NCBI GenBank assembly: GCA_949297305.1
Contig: CASFSG010000057.1
Location: 1-49,088, forward strand
Direction: 5' to 3'
Origin: an uncultured bacterium
Lineage (GTDB): Bacteria; Bacillota_I; Bacilli_A; RFN20; CAG-826
Length of the DNA: 49,088 bases
Of the stretch, positions 33,620 through 41,512 are shown piece after piece. The notes under the pieces are model-generated. The model did no database searches. It saw only the letters and a program-made list of their open reading frames with translations, and was not told the DNA's origin. Position 1 is the first letter of the stretch, and each line of letters opens with the position of its first letter. The translations under genes and the position numbers were made by a program.

Positions 33620-34792
33620 ATGTATACACTATTACTAGCCATCATCTATCTAGCATTTATCAGTTTAGGTCTTCCTGACTCTTTACTAGGGGCATCTTGG
33701 CCAACTATTTATTTAGAGATGGAAGTTCCAATTTCATATATGGGAATTATCACGATGATAATTGCTGGTTGTACAATTTTATCAAGTTTATGTTCAAATT
33801 TTCTCAATCGGAAATTAGGAACAAAATATGTCACTATCATTAGCGTTTTTTTAACCGCTTTTGCTCTATTTGGATTTTCTTTTTCTATTTATTTTTGGAT
33901 GTTGATTATATTTGCTATCCCATATGGTTTAGGAGCAGGGGCGATCGATGCAGCATTAAATAATTATGTGGCCTTGCACTATAAAGCCAAACACATGAGT
34001 TGGTTGCATTGTTTTTGGGGAGTTGGCGCTATCGTTAGCCCCTTTATCATGTCTTATTCTTTAATAAATTTTAATTGGAGTTTTGGCTATCGAATCATCG
34101 GAATTATTCAACTTGTTATAGCGTTTATCCTGTTGATTAGTATACCTTTATGGAAAATTAATAGTAAGAAAGATGAAGATATTAAACAAAACAATATTGG
34201 CTTATTTAAAGTCTTAAAAATTAAAGGTGTCGTTTTGTTACTAATTGGATTTTTTGCCTACTGTGCCTTAGAAGCGACTGCGATGAGTTGGGCATCAACA
34301 TACTTTGTTGAGGTTAAAGGCGTCAACGAAGAACGCGCGGCTTTATTTGCCTCCTTGTTTTATATTGGAATGACTTTTAGTCGTTTTTTAAGTGGCTTTT
34401 TTAGCGACAAATTAGGTGATCGTAAGATGATATTAATTGGAATTATTGTCGCTTTAATCGGAATAATATTTTTATTTATTCCAAGCTCTTATATTTTTGC
34501 AATTGTAGGCTTTGTTGTGCTAGGGATTGGCTGCGGTCCAATTTATCCATCGATTATTCACTCGACACCATTTAATTTTGGCAAAGAAAATACCGGTTCA
34601 ATTATAGGAGTGCAAATGGCCAGTGCCTATATTGGTTCAACCTTTATGTCGCCCTTATTTGGTTATCTTGCTAAAATAATTGGTTTTGATTTTATGGCAA
34701 TTTATTTGCTAATATTTCTAGTATTATCTTTTTCGATGCTAGAATTAACTTTCTATTTAACAAGGAATACACATCTTAATAATTCAAAATAA
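33620..34792 (+). CDS. Major facilitator superfamily transporter
   Basis: A 390-aa integral membrane protein with about 12 hydrophobic segments. The start FISLGLPDSLLGASWPTI (about residues 14-31) is typical of an MFS subgroup related to fucose permease-like carriers. The second half repeats the fold, with SRFLSGFFSDKLGDRKMI (about 253-270), the cytoplasmic loop motif between helices 8 and 9. The substrate cannot be told. The spacer before it contains CACTTTTTA twice, a possible weak terminator for lemA, and no Shine-Dalgarno. Confidence 0.85.
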   Translation: MYTLLLAIIYLAFISLGLPDSLLGASWPTIYLEMEVPISYMGIITMIIAGCTILSSLCSNFLNRKLGTKYVTIISVFLTAFALFGFSFSIYFWMLIIFAIPYGLGAGAIDAALNNYVALHYKAKHMSWLHCFWGVGAIVSPFIMSYSLINFNWSFGYRIIGIIQLVIAFILLISIPLWKINSKKDEDIKQNNIGLFKVLKIKGVVLLLIGFFAYCALEATAMSWASTYFVEVKGVNEERAALFASLFYIGMTFSRFLSGFFSDKLGDRKMILIGIIVALIGIIFLFIPSSYIFAIVGFVVLGIGCGPIYPSIIHSTPFNFGKENTGSIIGVQMASAYIGSTFMSPLFGYLAKIIGFDFMAIYLLIFLVLSFSMLELTFYLTRNTHLNNSK

Positions 34793-34904
34793 GTGTATCA
34801 AATTGTCTAGTTATATTTTTAAATATAAAGGCATCCATGAAATAGTTTATTGATATGTGCTTGAAATAGTTAACTATTTTAATCATTAGCAGATAATATG
34901 AATG

Positions 34905-35075
34905 CTTGTATAGTATCGCTTTAGACAAGGGACGCAAAGATATTGCAAAAAAATAATTAAACTTTGTGGTTTATAGTGACGAGAGTTTTTAACCAACAAT
35001 ATAATAAGTTGTTAGTATTAATTTTTTATCATTAAACATCATTTAACTCTTTATTGATATTAATTAACGATATGC
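34905..35075 (+). repeat. Left copy of a decayed direct repeat flanking the ATPase gene
   Basis: This non-coding stretch is similar, in the same orientation and spacing, to 36890-37060. Matching blocks are 34938-34950 with 36922-36934, 34955-34972 with 36936-36956, 34981-35002 with 36965-36986 (17 of 22 bases) and 35058-35071 with 37045-37058 (12 of 14). The rest of the gap between the MFS gene and the ATPase (34793-35335) holds a 16-bp palindrome, AAATAGTTAACTATTT (34864-34879), and no convincing gene. Confidence 0.6.
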
Positions 35076-35335
35076 AGTTGTTTTTATCAATTCGAATATA
35101 AAAAAGCTTGATAATTATCAACATATTAAGCTTATATTTCGTTTTGCAATTAGTAACCGCTTTAAATGACATCAAAACTAGAAAGCAAAAGCCTAAAATG
35201 AAATTTATTAATTTAATCTTCGTTCACTTTGGAAAATATTTCATTACGAAAAGAAATATTGTAATTTGGCATATTAATCCTACAAATATTTTTTATTCAA
35301 TATTTAATTAATCGGTTAGGGAAATATTTATGGTA

Positions 35336-36541
35336 TCAAGACAAAAGAAAGTCTATGATGTTGACAATTTTAATCCCATTTACATTGGTGATATAGGTCT
35401 TATCAGCGGTAATAATCGTCTTTTCATAGAAATCGTGTGTAAAGCGGAACGGGGCTATTTCTCGCTCCTGCGTCGCTTTATCAGCAAGCGTTTCAGTGAC
35501 TTGAAAATATCGTGTTTCCTCTTTATTTATGGCAACGAAGTCTATCTCTTTCGTGTCATTTTTACCAACGTAAACTTGATAGCCACGGCGAAGAAGTTCT
35601 AGATACACAACGTTCTCTATCGAATGGCCATAATTTTCTAGACTATATCCGACGATGGTATTTTTTAAACCTGTATCAGCGAGATAGTATTTTTCAAGTG
35701 ACTTTAAGACTTCCTTACCTTTGACATCATAACGGTTAGCGCGATAAATGATAAACGCATTTTCAAGCATTTCGAGAATATTGCCAACCGTGGCAGGTCG
35801 CAAAGCCGTATCGAGCTTTGCCTCGTTTACAATATATTTTGACATGCTGTTCGAAGAGGTTATGCTACCTACATTTCCACATAAGAAGGCATAGATACGT
35901 TTTAACAGATCAATGTCTTTAAGTTTGTTTCTTCCAAGTACATCCTTTAGAATGATCGTATCATAAATGCTAGATAAAAATGTTCTTATCGTCAATTCGT
36001 CCTGCGGTAAAGACAAAAGTTGCGGCATGCCGCCATATTTTAAGTAGTTATTAAAAAGTTCATCTCGACTTTTTCCCCTGTCTCGGTAATAGCTATAATA
36101 TTCTTTGAAAGATAGCGGTAGCATTTTTATTTCTACATATCTGCCGGATATTAAAGTCGCAAGTTCTGAGGAGAACAGATACGCATTGGAGCCTGTAACA
36201 TATATATCTGCATCGCATTCGAGCGAAAGCGAATTGATAGTTTTTTCCCAACCATTGACCTGCTGTATCTCATCAAAAAATAGATAATTCTTTTTGTCTA
36301 ATAAAATCTTTGCTGAAACCAAATCGTAGAGTTGCTTATAGGTGCGTATCGAGTCGTACTTCATCAGTTCAAAATTGATGTATTGAATCTGCTCGGGCGT
36401 AACGCCGCTATGTAGGAGCTCATCGCGAAACATTTCAAGTAATGTCGATTTTCCCGAACGGCGCAGCCCCGTAACGACTTTGATGATTTTGTTGTCTTTG
36501 AACGCTTTTAAGCGTTGCATGTACTCTGTTCTATATATCAT
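35336..36541 (-). CDS. AAA_14/DUF4143-family ATPase
   Basis: A 401-aa P-loop protein. Walker A is VVTGLRRSGKSTLLE (about residues 22-36), Walker B is NYLFFDEIQQVNGWEK (about 83-98), and a sensor-like TGSNAYLFSSEL follows. The C-terminal part (about 200-370) is the DUF4143 domain, ending with a restriction-like fold segment EIDFVA (about 340-345). These ATPases are patchily distributed and their function is unknown. ATG 36541 is preferred over the open frame to 36571 because of AAAGGA 10 bases upstream. The gene is visibly richer in G and C and has different codon use from its neighbours, suggesting transfer. It lies alone between decayed repeats beside a tRNA-Leu. Confidence 0.85.
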   Translation of the reverse strand: MIYRTEYMQRLKAFKDNKIIKVVTGLRRSGKSTLLEMFRDELLHSGVTPEQIQYINFELMKYDSIRTYKQLYDLVSAKILLDKKNYLFFDEIQQVNGWEKTINSLSLECDADIYVTGSNAYLFSSELATLISGRYVEIKMLPLSFKEYYSYYRDRGKSRDELFNNYLKYGGMPQLLSLPQDELTIRTFLSSIYDTIILKDVLGRNKLKDIDLLKRIYAFLCGNVGSITSSNSMSKYIVNEAKLDTALRPATVGNILEMLENAFIIYRANRYDVKGKEVLKSLEKYYLADTGLKNTIVGYSLENYGHSIENVVYLELLRRGYQVYVGKNDTKEIDFVAINKEETRYFQVTETLADKATQEREIAPFRFTHDFYEKTIITADKTYITNVNGIKIVNIIDFLLS

Positions 36542-36562
36542 ATAAGTTTTTCCTTTGTTTAA

Positions 36563-36592
36563 ATTATACACTTGAAATTATGAAAATGACAA
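36563..36592 (-). promoter_or_regulatory. Promoter of the ATPase gene
   Basis: On the minus strand TTGTCA (36587-36592) and a perfect TATAAT (36563-36568) are 18 bp apart, about 22 bases before the ATG. Confidence 0.65.
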
Positions 36593-36593
36593 T

Positions 36594-36619
36594 AGTTTTT
36601 ACTCTGTAGCGTAAAAACT
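36594..36619. repeat. Inverted repeat just upstream of the ATPase promoter
   Basis: AGTTTTTAC and GTAAAAACT are perfect 9-bp arms separated by 8 bases. It sits directly upstream of the -35 box and is a candidate operator. Confidence 0.45.
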
Positions 36620-36734
36620 TCCGAAAAAGTATAATTTTTTGCAACTTTTCTGCGTGAAAATAATATTGTTAAAACTTTCAATAATCGCATTTTAAAAAAA
36701 CTAAATAGTAAGTCAAGAATTTAAGAAAGTATTG

Positions 36735-36839
36735 ATGGTTTATTTTTTTAGTAAATATATGCAAGATTTAGTGGGGAGATGGTTGGCTAATATTTCGACT
36801 GAAACAAAAAATCAAATATTTCGAATTCGTAATGATTAA
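36735..36839 (+). other. Possible small ORF or gene remnant (34 codons)
   Basis: An ATG-started frame of 34 codons reads MVYFFSKYMQDL, then VGRWLANISTETKNQ and RIRND, ending in TAA. The composition looks protein-like and contains tryptophan, but there is no clear Shine-Dalgarno and I recognise no family. It may be a small gene, a fragment of a decayed one, or chance. The rest of 36620-36890 shows no other feature. Confidence 0.2.
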
Positions 36840-36889
36840 ATCGACACGACAAAAGTTTTTTACTCTTATTCTGATTTCAATTTTTTTGC

Positions 36890-37060
36890 GATAGCGATAT
36901 TTATGGATAACCTTATTCAGAAGATACTGCAAAATTAATTTAAACTTCGTGATTTTCCTTTGATGGGAGATTTAAACCCACGATATGCGATTAAGGTTTT
37001 TAATATAGGTTTTTGTCATCAAGTATAATTTGATTCTTAATGGGTGTTAGTTAACGATGT
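36890..37060 (+). repeat. Right copy of a decayed direct repeat flanking the ATPase gene
   Basis: Partner of the repeat at 34905-35075. From the AGATA-TGCAAAA block to the TTAACGAT block the span is about 134 bases in the left copy and 137 in the right, so the similarity is collinear. Neither copy contains an evident open frame, tRNA or terminator. The right copy ends about 45 bases from the tRNA-Leu terminator. Confidence 0.6.
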
Positions 37061-37095
37061 TTACACATAACGAGCACGAATTTGTAAGATTTAAT

Positions 37096-37128
37096 AAAAA
37101 ATAACCTATAATGTTTAACATTATAGGT
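37096..37128 (-). terminator. Terminator of tRNA-Leu(GAG)
   Basis: ACCTATAATGTT-T-AACATTATAGGT (37104-37128) is a 12-bp-arm palindrome followed on the minus strand by TATTTTTTATT. It lies 13 bases past the encoded CCA. Confidence 0.8.
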
Positions 37129-37143
37129 GTTTGTCAGAAATGG

Positions 37144-37225
37144 TGCGCCGAATGAGACTTGAACTCACACAGGTAACCCTATACGCCCCTCAAACGTACG
37201 CGTCTACCAATTCCGCCATCAGCGC
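37144..37225 (-). tRNA. tRNA-Leu (anticodon GAG)
   Basis: Type II tRNA on the minus strand with acceptor GCGCTGA/TCGGCGC, D arm GGCGGAATTGGTAGACGC, anticodon loop TTGAGGG with GAG, variable arm and T loop TTCAAGT. CCA is encoded (37143-37141). It lies 28 bases downstream of mgtE with its own promoter. Confidence 0.93.
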
Positions 37226-37235
37226 AGCGCACATA

Positions 37236-37264
37236 ATTATATAGTCTTTTTTCTTAAACGACAA
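37236..37264 (-). promoter_or_regulatory. Promoter of tRNA-Leu(GAG), overlapping the mgtE end
   Basis: On the minus strand TTGTCG (37259-37264) and TATAAT (37236-37241) are 17 bp apart. The -35 lies in the last codons of mgtE, and initiation would be about 4 bases before the mature tRNA 5' end. Confidence 0.75.
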
Positions 37265-38675
37265 GATGTAAGATGTAGACGCTTGTTACAAAATAGATAA
37301 CTAAAGTTATTATATCGATAATTGTCGTTAAAAATGGTGAGGAAATTAAAGCGGGATCTAACTTGATTAATTTAACAAAAATCGGTAGTGATACGCCTAA
37401 TATTTTTGCAAAAATGACGTCGACAAAGATAGTAATTGTGACCGCTAAAGCAATCATTAATCGCGCCTTGAATACACCTAAACTATCTAATGTGGCTAGT
37501 GTTTCCTCTAGAGGATAATTTACAATGCCTATATACATCTCAATTAGTAGCCAAGAAAAACAAGCAATCGCTAAAATTAAGGCGCAAAGTAAGGCGACGC
37601 GAAACTCTTTCCAAACAATTTTGAAATAATCTTTAACTTTAATTTCGCCTATTGCTAAACCGCGAATAATTAAAGTGGTCGATTGATTGCCTGCGTTACC
37701 ACCAGCGTCCATCAATAGAGGAATAAAAACTGTTAAGACGGGAAGTAGGGCTAATGTATCTTGGAAATTACTTAAAATAAGGGAAGTGAAAACTCCTAAA
37801 ACCATCAAAATAATAAGCCATGGTACACTTTTAAAGGCTAATTTGATAACGCCTGTTTGCAAATATGAATTTTCAATCGGTGAAACATGACCCATTTGAA
37901 TAAAGTCTTCACTTGCTTCATCTTCCATGACATCTAAAGCATCATCGATTGTAATAATACCAACTAATTTTTGATCATCGTTTAAAACTGGTATCGCATG
38001 CAAATCATACCGTTTCATCGTTTTAGCAACTTCTTCTTGATCGGTATTGACATTCACCGTTATTACCGTTTTATTCATAATATCTTTGAGACAGTCGCTC
38101 GAATTAGCAAAGATTAAATCATCCAAACCTAATTCTCCAACTAAAGAACGTTCTTTGTCGCGAATAAAAAGCGTAAAAATCGTCTCTTTTTCTTTACCAA
38201 TTTTTCTAATTGTTTGAATTGCCTCATCAACATTAAATGTATCGAGTAGTTCCAAGTATTCAGTTGTCATAATTGAACCAGCGGTATGCTCTTTATAATT
38301 TAATAAGGCGTTGATTTGGTTTCTTTTATCTTTTTGAACGTTTTTCAAAACGCGACTAACGACATTAGCAGGTAATTCTTCGATAAAATCCGTCACATCA
38401 TCATTTGCTTGTTTTAGTAAAAGGGTCGCTAACTCACCATCTGATAAAGCATTAATTAACTCTTCTTTTTTCTCCTGCTTTAATTCAGCAAATAAATCAG
38501 CGGTGTATTCGCTTTTTACATAGCGAAATAAGAACACTAAATCTTTAATATCTTCAAGTTCATTGCAACAATCCGCTAAATCTATTGGAGGTACTTTAAT
38601 AAAGATATCGCGCAACTCTTTAACATTATTTTCATCAATTAATTTTTTAATTGTTTCAGTATTAATATTTTTCAT
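37254..38675 (-). CDS. mgtE: Magnesium transporter MgtE
   Basis: Mg2+ channel gated by cytoplasmic Mg2+. The N domain (about residues 1-125) has the helical ELPANVVSRVLKN region. The CBS pair (about 130-255) includes GSIMTTEYLEL and DLHAIPVLNDDQKLVGIIT. The five-helix membrane part (about 280-473) contains the pore signature LLMDAGGNAGNQSTTLIIRG and ends with LDPALISSPFLTTIID. Length 473 aa is typical. GGAGGT (38683-38688) precedes the ATG. A 7-bp hairpin, CTTTTCT-ATA-AGAAAAG (38704-38720), is the only leader structure; the gap to the divergent pduL is 107 bases, too short for an M-box. Confidence 0.94.
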   Translation of the reverse strand: MKNINTETIKKLIDENNVKELRDIFIKVPPIDLADCCNELEDIKDLVFLFRYVKSEYTADLFAELKQEKKEELINALSDGELATLLLKQANDDVTDFIEELPANVVSRVLKNVQKDKRNQINALLNYKEHTAGSIMTTEYLELLDTFNVDEAIQTIRKIGKEKETIFTLFIRDKERSLVGELGLDDLIFANSSDCLKDIMNKTVITVNVNTDQEEVAKTMKRYDLHAIPVLNDDQKLVGIITIDDALDVMEDEASEDFIQMGHVSPIENSYLQTGVIKLAFKSVPWLIILMVLGVFTSLILSNFQDTLALLPVLTVFIPLLMDAGGNAGNQSTTLIIRGLAIGEIKVKDYFKIVWKEFRVALLCALILAIACFSWLLIEMYIGIVNYPLEETLATLDSLGVFKARLMIALAVTITIFVDVIFAKILGVSLPIFVKLIKLDPALISSPFLTTIIDIITLVIYFVTSVYILHLVV

Positions 38676-38782
38676 CTATAGCACCTCCGCCTATAAATTA
38701 GTTCTTTTCTATAAGAAAAGCAATATTTTATTTATATTTATTTTATGCGTGATAAAATATAAAAACGAAAGAGGGTAAAAAG

Positions 38783-39355
38783 ATGAATAAATTTATTATT
38801 GAAACGAGCGCTAGACATATTCATGTCACCGATGAAGTCTTAGAAATTTTATGCGGCAAAGGCGCCAAACTCGAAGTGAAAAAAGCGTTATCGCAACCTG
38901 GTCAATTTGCTTCAACTACGCGTTTAGATATTGTTGGTCCAAAAAATACATTAAAAAATGTGTCAATTTTAGGTCCGACTAGGAAATATAACCAAGTTGA
39001 GGTATCTTTGAGCGATGCTAGAACTTTAGGTGTCAGTGCTCCCATTCGCGAATCCGGCGATATAGAAGGTTCGTCGCCAATTAAATTAGTTGGTCCTTGC
39101 GGAGAAGTTACATTAGATAAAGGTTTAATCGTCGCAAAAAGACATATTCACATGACGCCTAGTGATGCGGAGCAATTTGGCGTCAATAGTGGCGATATTG
39201 TTAGTGTCGAAGTCGAAAGCAAAGAACGCAAATTAATTTTTGGTGATGTTGTCATACGCGTCTCACCTAAATATGCTTTAGCCATGCATATTGATACTGA
39301 TGAATGCAATGCAGCAGCAGCTTTTGGTGAAATCTATGGCCACATTGTTAAATAA
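38783..39355 (+). CDS. pduL: Phosphate propanoyltransferase/phosphotransacetylase PduL
   Basis: Zinc enzyme that exchanges acyl-CoA and acyl phosphate. Two PduL domains are visible: ETSARHIHVTDEVLE with LSQPGQFASTTRLDIVGPK (about residues 7-56), and VAKRHIHMTPSDAEQFGV (about 116-133) ending in MHIDTDECNAAAA. The His pairs and the late His supply the zinc ligands. At 190 aa it lacks the N-terminal peptide that targets PduL to microcompartments, and no shell-protein genes are near. It probably serves as the cytosolic phosphotransacetylase. GAGGGT precedes the ATG. No acetate kinase gene is in the window. Confidence 0.92.
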   Translation: MNKFIIETSARHIHVTDEVLEILCGKGAKLEVKKALSQPGQFASTTRLDIVGPKNTLKNVSILGPTRKYNQVEVSLSDARTLGVSAPIRESGDIEGSSPIKLVGPCGEVTLDKGLIVAKRHIHMTPSDAEQFGVNSGDIVSVEVESKERKLIFGDVVIRVSPKYALAMHIDTDECNAAAAFGEIYGHIVK

Positions 39356-39358
39356 TAT

Positions 39359-39387
39359 TTGTTAATTAGCCTTTTTTATAGTTAAAT
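39359..39387 (+). promoter_or_regulatory. Promoter of metK
   Basis: TTGTTA (39359-39364) and TTAAAT (39382-39387) are 17 bp apart. Initiation near 39394 would start the transcript just before the riboswitch P1 strand. Confidence 0.45.
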
Positions 39388-39400
39388 ATTAACGAGTATA

Positions 39401-39502
39401 TCTCATCAAGAACCACTTTTAGGGGAATGAAAAAAAGTGGTAGCAACTCTATCTTCAGTAAGTGCTCTTCCCTAGCGAAATATTTTATTTCGAGCGATGA
39501 GA
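39401..39502 (+). promoter_or_regulatory. Compact SAM-I-like (S-box) riboswitch aptamer upstream of metK
   Basis: P1 pairs TCTCATC (39401-39407) with GATGAGA (39496-39502). P2 pairs ACCACTTTT (39412-39420) with AAAAGTGGT (39433-39441), followed by the conserved GCAAC. The P2 loop GGGGAA can form a pseudoknot with TTCCC (39468-39472). The P3 region AGTGCTCTTCCCTAGC resembles the S-box GGTGCTAATTCC block, and P4 is CGAAAT-ATTTT-ATTTCG. P2 and P3 are shorter than in typical S-boxes. Low-SAM readthrough fits control of SAM synthetase. Confidence 0.78.
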
Positions 39503-39542
39503 AAGTTTATAGGAAGCTTTCCATCACGAAAGCTTTTCTTTT
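39496..39542 (+). terminator. Riboswitch terminator/antiterminator
   Basis: The terminator is AAGCTTTC (39514-39521) with GAAAGCTT (39528-39535), then TTCTTTT. The competing antiterminator pairs GATG-A-GAAAG (39496-39505) with CTTTC-CATC (39517-39525) with one bulged A. The antiterminator uses the P1 3' strand, so ligand-stabilised P1 favours termination. Confidence 0.8.
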
Positions 39543-39552
39543 AGGAGGTTAA

Positions 39553-40728
39553 ATGAAATTTAAATCTAATTTATTTACTAGCGAAGCCGTTAGTGAAGGT
39601 CATCCAGATAAAATATGCGATCGTATCGCCGATGCAATTTTGGATTATGCTTTAAAACATGATCCATATAGTCATAGCGCCATCGAATGCTTTGCCTCGA
39701 CTAATATTTTAATTATTGGTGGCGAAGTTACTTTAACAAACAACACTGTTATTCCCTATGAAGACATCGCTCGGCGTGTCATTAAAGATATCGGCTATGA
39801 TAAGGATGAATATGGTTTTAATTATCAAACAGTAAAAATTATTAATCTTGTTAAAACTCAATCAATCGAAATTAATAATAGCGTTGTAGCCGACGATGTT
39901 TTAAACATTGGGGCCGGCGATCAAGGCATCATGTTTGGCTATGCTTCAAATGAAACAGAAGGTTATATGCCTTTAGCAATTTCCATTGCTCAAAAATTGG
40001 TACGCGTCGCGACTAATAAACGTAAAAACGGCGAGTTTAAAGGCGCTAGGCCAGACATGAAATCGCAAGTAACTATCGATTACACTAACCCAGTTGCTTC
40101 TAAAGTAGTTACTGTTTTGATGGCGATTCAGCATGATCCTAATATCGATATTAAAGCTTTTAAAAAATACGCAATAGACGAAATAATTATGCCAACTTTA
40201 AAATCATTTAAGGTCGATGCAAGCGGTGTTGAAATATTAATTAATACTTCTGGCAGTTTTACTATTGGTGGTCCGATGGGTGATACAGGTTTAACCGGTC
40301 GAAAAATTATTGTTGATACTTATGGCGGAGCTTCGCGACATGGTGGTGGTTCTTTTTCTGGAAAAGATCCGACCAAAGTCGATCGAAGCGCTTCTTACAT
40401 GGCTAGATATATAGCTAAAAATTTAGTTGCAAGCGGAGTTGCTAAACGCCTAGAAGTTCAACTTTCTTATGCGATTGGCAAAAAAGATCCAATTTCGGTT
40501 TCTTTATCTACTTTTGGCACTTCTAATCTCGATGATGAAAAAATCTTAAATATCATCAGCAAAGTGTTTGATTTAAGAGTAGGGGCAATTATTCAAAATT
40601 TCTCTTTAAGATGCCCAACATTTAGATATGAAGGCCTTGCAAATTATGGACATTTTGGTCGTCCAGATATCGACTTACCTTATGAAAAATTAGATAAAGT
40701 TGAAGAAATAAAATCGCTTCTTGACTAA
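39553..40728 (+). CDS. metK: S-adenosylmethionine synthetase
   Basis: Makes S-adenosylmethionine from methionine and ATP. Signatures: FTSEAVSEGHPDKICDRIAD (about residues 8-27), NIGAGDQGIMFGYA (about 119-132) and the P-loop-like GGASRHGGGSFSGKDPTKVD (about 258-277), then RSASYMARYIAKNLVASG. Length 391 aa is standard. GGAGG (39544-39548) precedes the ATG. A SAM-I-like riboswitch with an intrinsic terminator occupies the leader. SAM made here feeds MiaB among others. Confidence 0.97.
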   Translation: MKFKSNLFTSEAVSEGHPDKICDRIADAILDYALKHDPYSHSAIECFASTNILIIGGEVTLTNNTVIPYEDIARRVIKDIGYDKDEYGFNYQTVKIINLVKTQSIEINNSVVADDVLNIGAGDQGIMFGYASNETEGYMPLAISIAQKLVRVATNKRKNGEFKGARPDMKSQVTIDYTNPVASKVVTVLMAIQHDPNIDIKAFKKYAIDEIIMPTLKSFKVDASGVEILINTSGSFTIGGPMGDTGLTGRKIIVDTYGGASRHGGGSFSGKDPTKVDRSASYMARYIAKNLVASGVAKRLEVQLSYAIGKKDPISVSLSTFGTSNLDDEKILNIISKVFDLRVGAIIQNFSLRCPTFRYEGLANYGHFGRPDIDLPYEKLDKVEEIKSLLD

Positions 40729-40730
40729 TT

Positions 40731-40770
40731 AAATAATGACTTAATAAAAAAATTTATTTAGTTATTTTTT
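40731..40770 (+). terminator. Terminator after metK
   Basis: AAATAATGACTTAATAAA pairs, with small mismatches, with TTTATTTAGTTATTT, followed by eight T. All-AT helices make it moderately convincing. Confidence 0.55.
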
Positions 40771-40837
40771 TTAAGTGGCTTTTAAGCGATAATATAAGTA
40801 GCTAATTTCATAAAGAAATTTTAGAAAGGAGCGAATT

Positions 40838-41392
40838 ATGAAATATCAACTTATTGGTAAAAACATTACCGTAACTGATGGCATAAGAAGCGCGGTTGAA
40901 AAGAAACTTTCGCGCATGGAAAAATACTTTGTCATCACCGATGATGTCAATTGCCGCGTCGTTGTCAGATCTTACAAAATTGGAGCAAAAATTGAGGTGA
41001 CAATTTTTACGCCACAAATGGATTTTAGAGCCGAAGTGACAAATAATGATTTGTACGCGGGTGTCGACTTAGCGATCGATAAACTAGAAGGTCAAATGCG
41101 TAAACTTAAAACTCGCATGGACCGCACAAAAGCTAAACAAGGTCTTGGAAAATCAATCGCTTTTGAAAATTTTGAAGCCGATTTAAAAGAGATGGAAAAA
41201 GAAGACCATGTTGTTAGAACTAAGTCTTATTATCTAGAAGGAATGACTTTAGAAGAAGCCATTACGCGCATGGAAGCTCTCGATCACCCGTTCTTTATTT
41301 ATTTAGATAAAGAAGACGATCGCATTTCTGTTTGCTATTCTCGTGAAGAAGGTGGCTATGGAGTTATTCAAGCCGAAAATCCTTTAAAGTAA
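40838..41392 (+). CDS. hpf: Long-form ribosome hibernation promoting factor
   Basis: Dimerises 70S ribosomes into inactive 100S particles in stationary phase or stress. The N-terminal S30AE domain (about residues 1-100) starts MKYQLIGKNITVTDGIRSAVEKKLSRMEKYF. The C-terminal dimerisation domain (about 124-184) has VVRTKSYYLEGMTLEEAITRMEALDHPFFIYLD. At 184 aa it is the Bacillota long form. GAAAGGAG precedes the ATG, and a strong terminator follows, so it is a single-gene unit. Confidence 0.95.
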   Translation: MKYQLIGKNITVTDGIRSAVEKKLSRMEKYFVITDDVNCRVVVRSYKIGAKIEVTIFTPQMDFRAEVTNNDLYAGVDLAIDKLEGQMRKLKTRMDRTKAKQGLGKSIAFENFEADLKEMEKEDHVVRTKSYYLEGMTLEEAITRMEALDHPFFIYLDKEDDRISVCYSREEGGYGVIQAENPLK

Positions 41393-41409
41393 TTTAGTTT
41401 TTTAATTAT

Positions 41410-41440
41410 AGACCTTCAGTGCGAAGGTCTTTTTCTTTTG
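41410..41440 (+). terminator. Terminator after hpf
   Basis: AGACCTTC (41410-41417) and GAAGGTCT (41423-41430) form an 8-bp stem with a 5-base loop, then TTTTCTTTT. Confidence 0.9.
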
Positions 41441-41477
41441 TTTGCTATTCGCCTATTCTTATAAATACTTTTTTAAC

Positions 41478-41505
41478 TTGTCTTTACGCTGTTTTATTAT
41501 AAAAT
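41478..41505 (+). promoter_or_regulatory. Promoter of the Cof-type HAD gene, predicting a leaderless mRNA
   Basis: TTGTCT (41478-41483) lies 16 bp from TAAAAT (41500-41505). Initiation would fall on about 41512, one base before the ATG, and no Shine-Dalgarno is present. Confidence 0.6.
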
Positions 41506-41512
41506 AAAACCG

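Noticed and set aside
35108-35311. 67-codon frame starting with TTG in the gap before the ATPase
   Set aside because: No Shine-Dalgarno, very AT-rich low-complexity product and no recognisable family; treated as chance.
35330-35602. 90-codon plus-strand frame
   Set aside because: Antisense to the DUF4143 ATPase and explained by its higher GC content.
34905-37225. tRNA-Leu 3' end duplicated as an attachment site
   Set aside because: The repeats around the ATPase do not match the tRNA-Leu sequence, so no att-type duplication of the tRNA end can be shown.
38676-38782. M-box magnesium riboswitch before mgtE
   Set aside because: The intergenic space is only 107 bases, shared with a divergent gene, and shows only one 7-bp hairpin without M-box core sequences.
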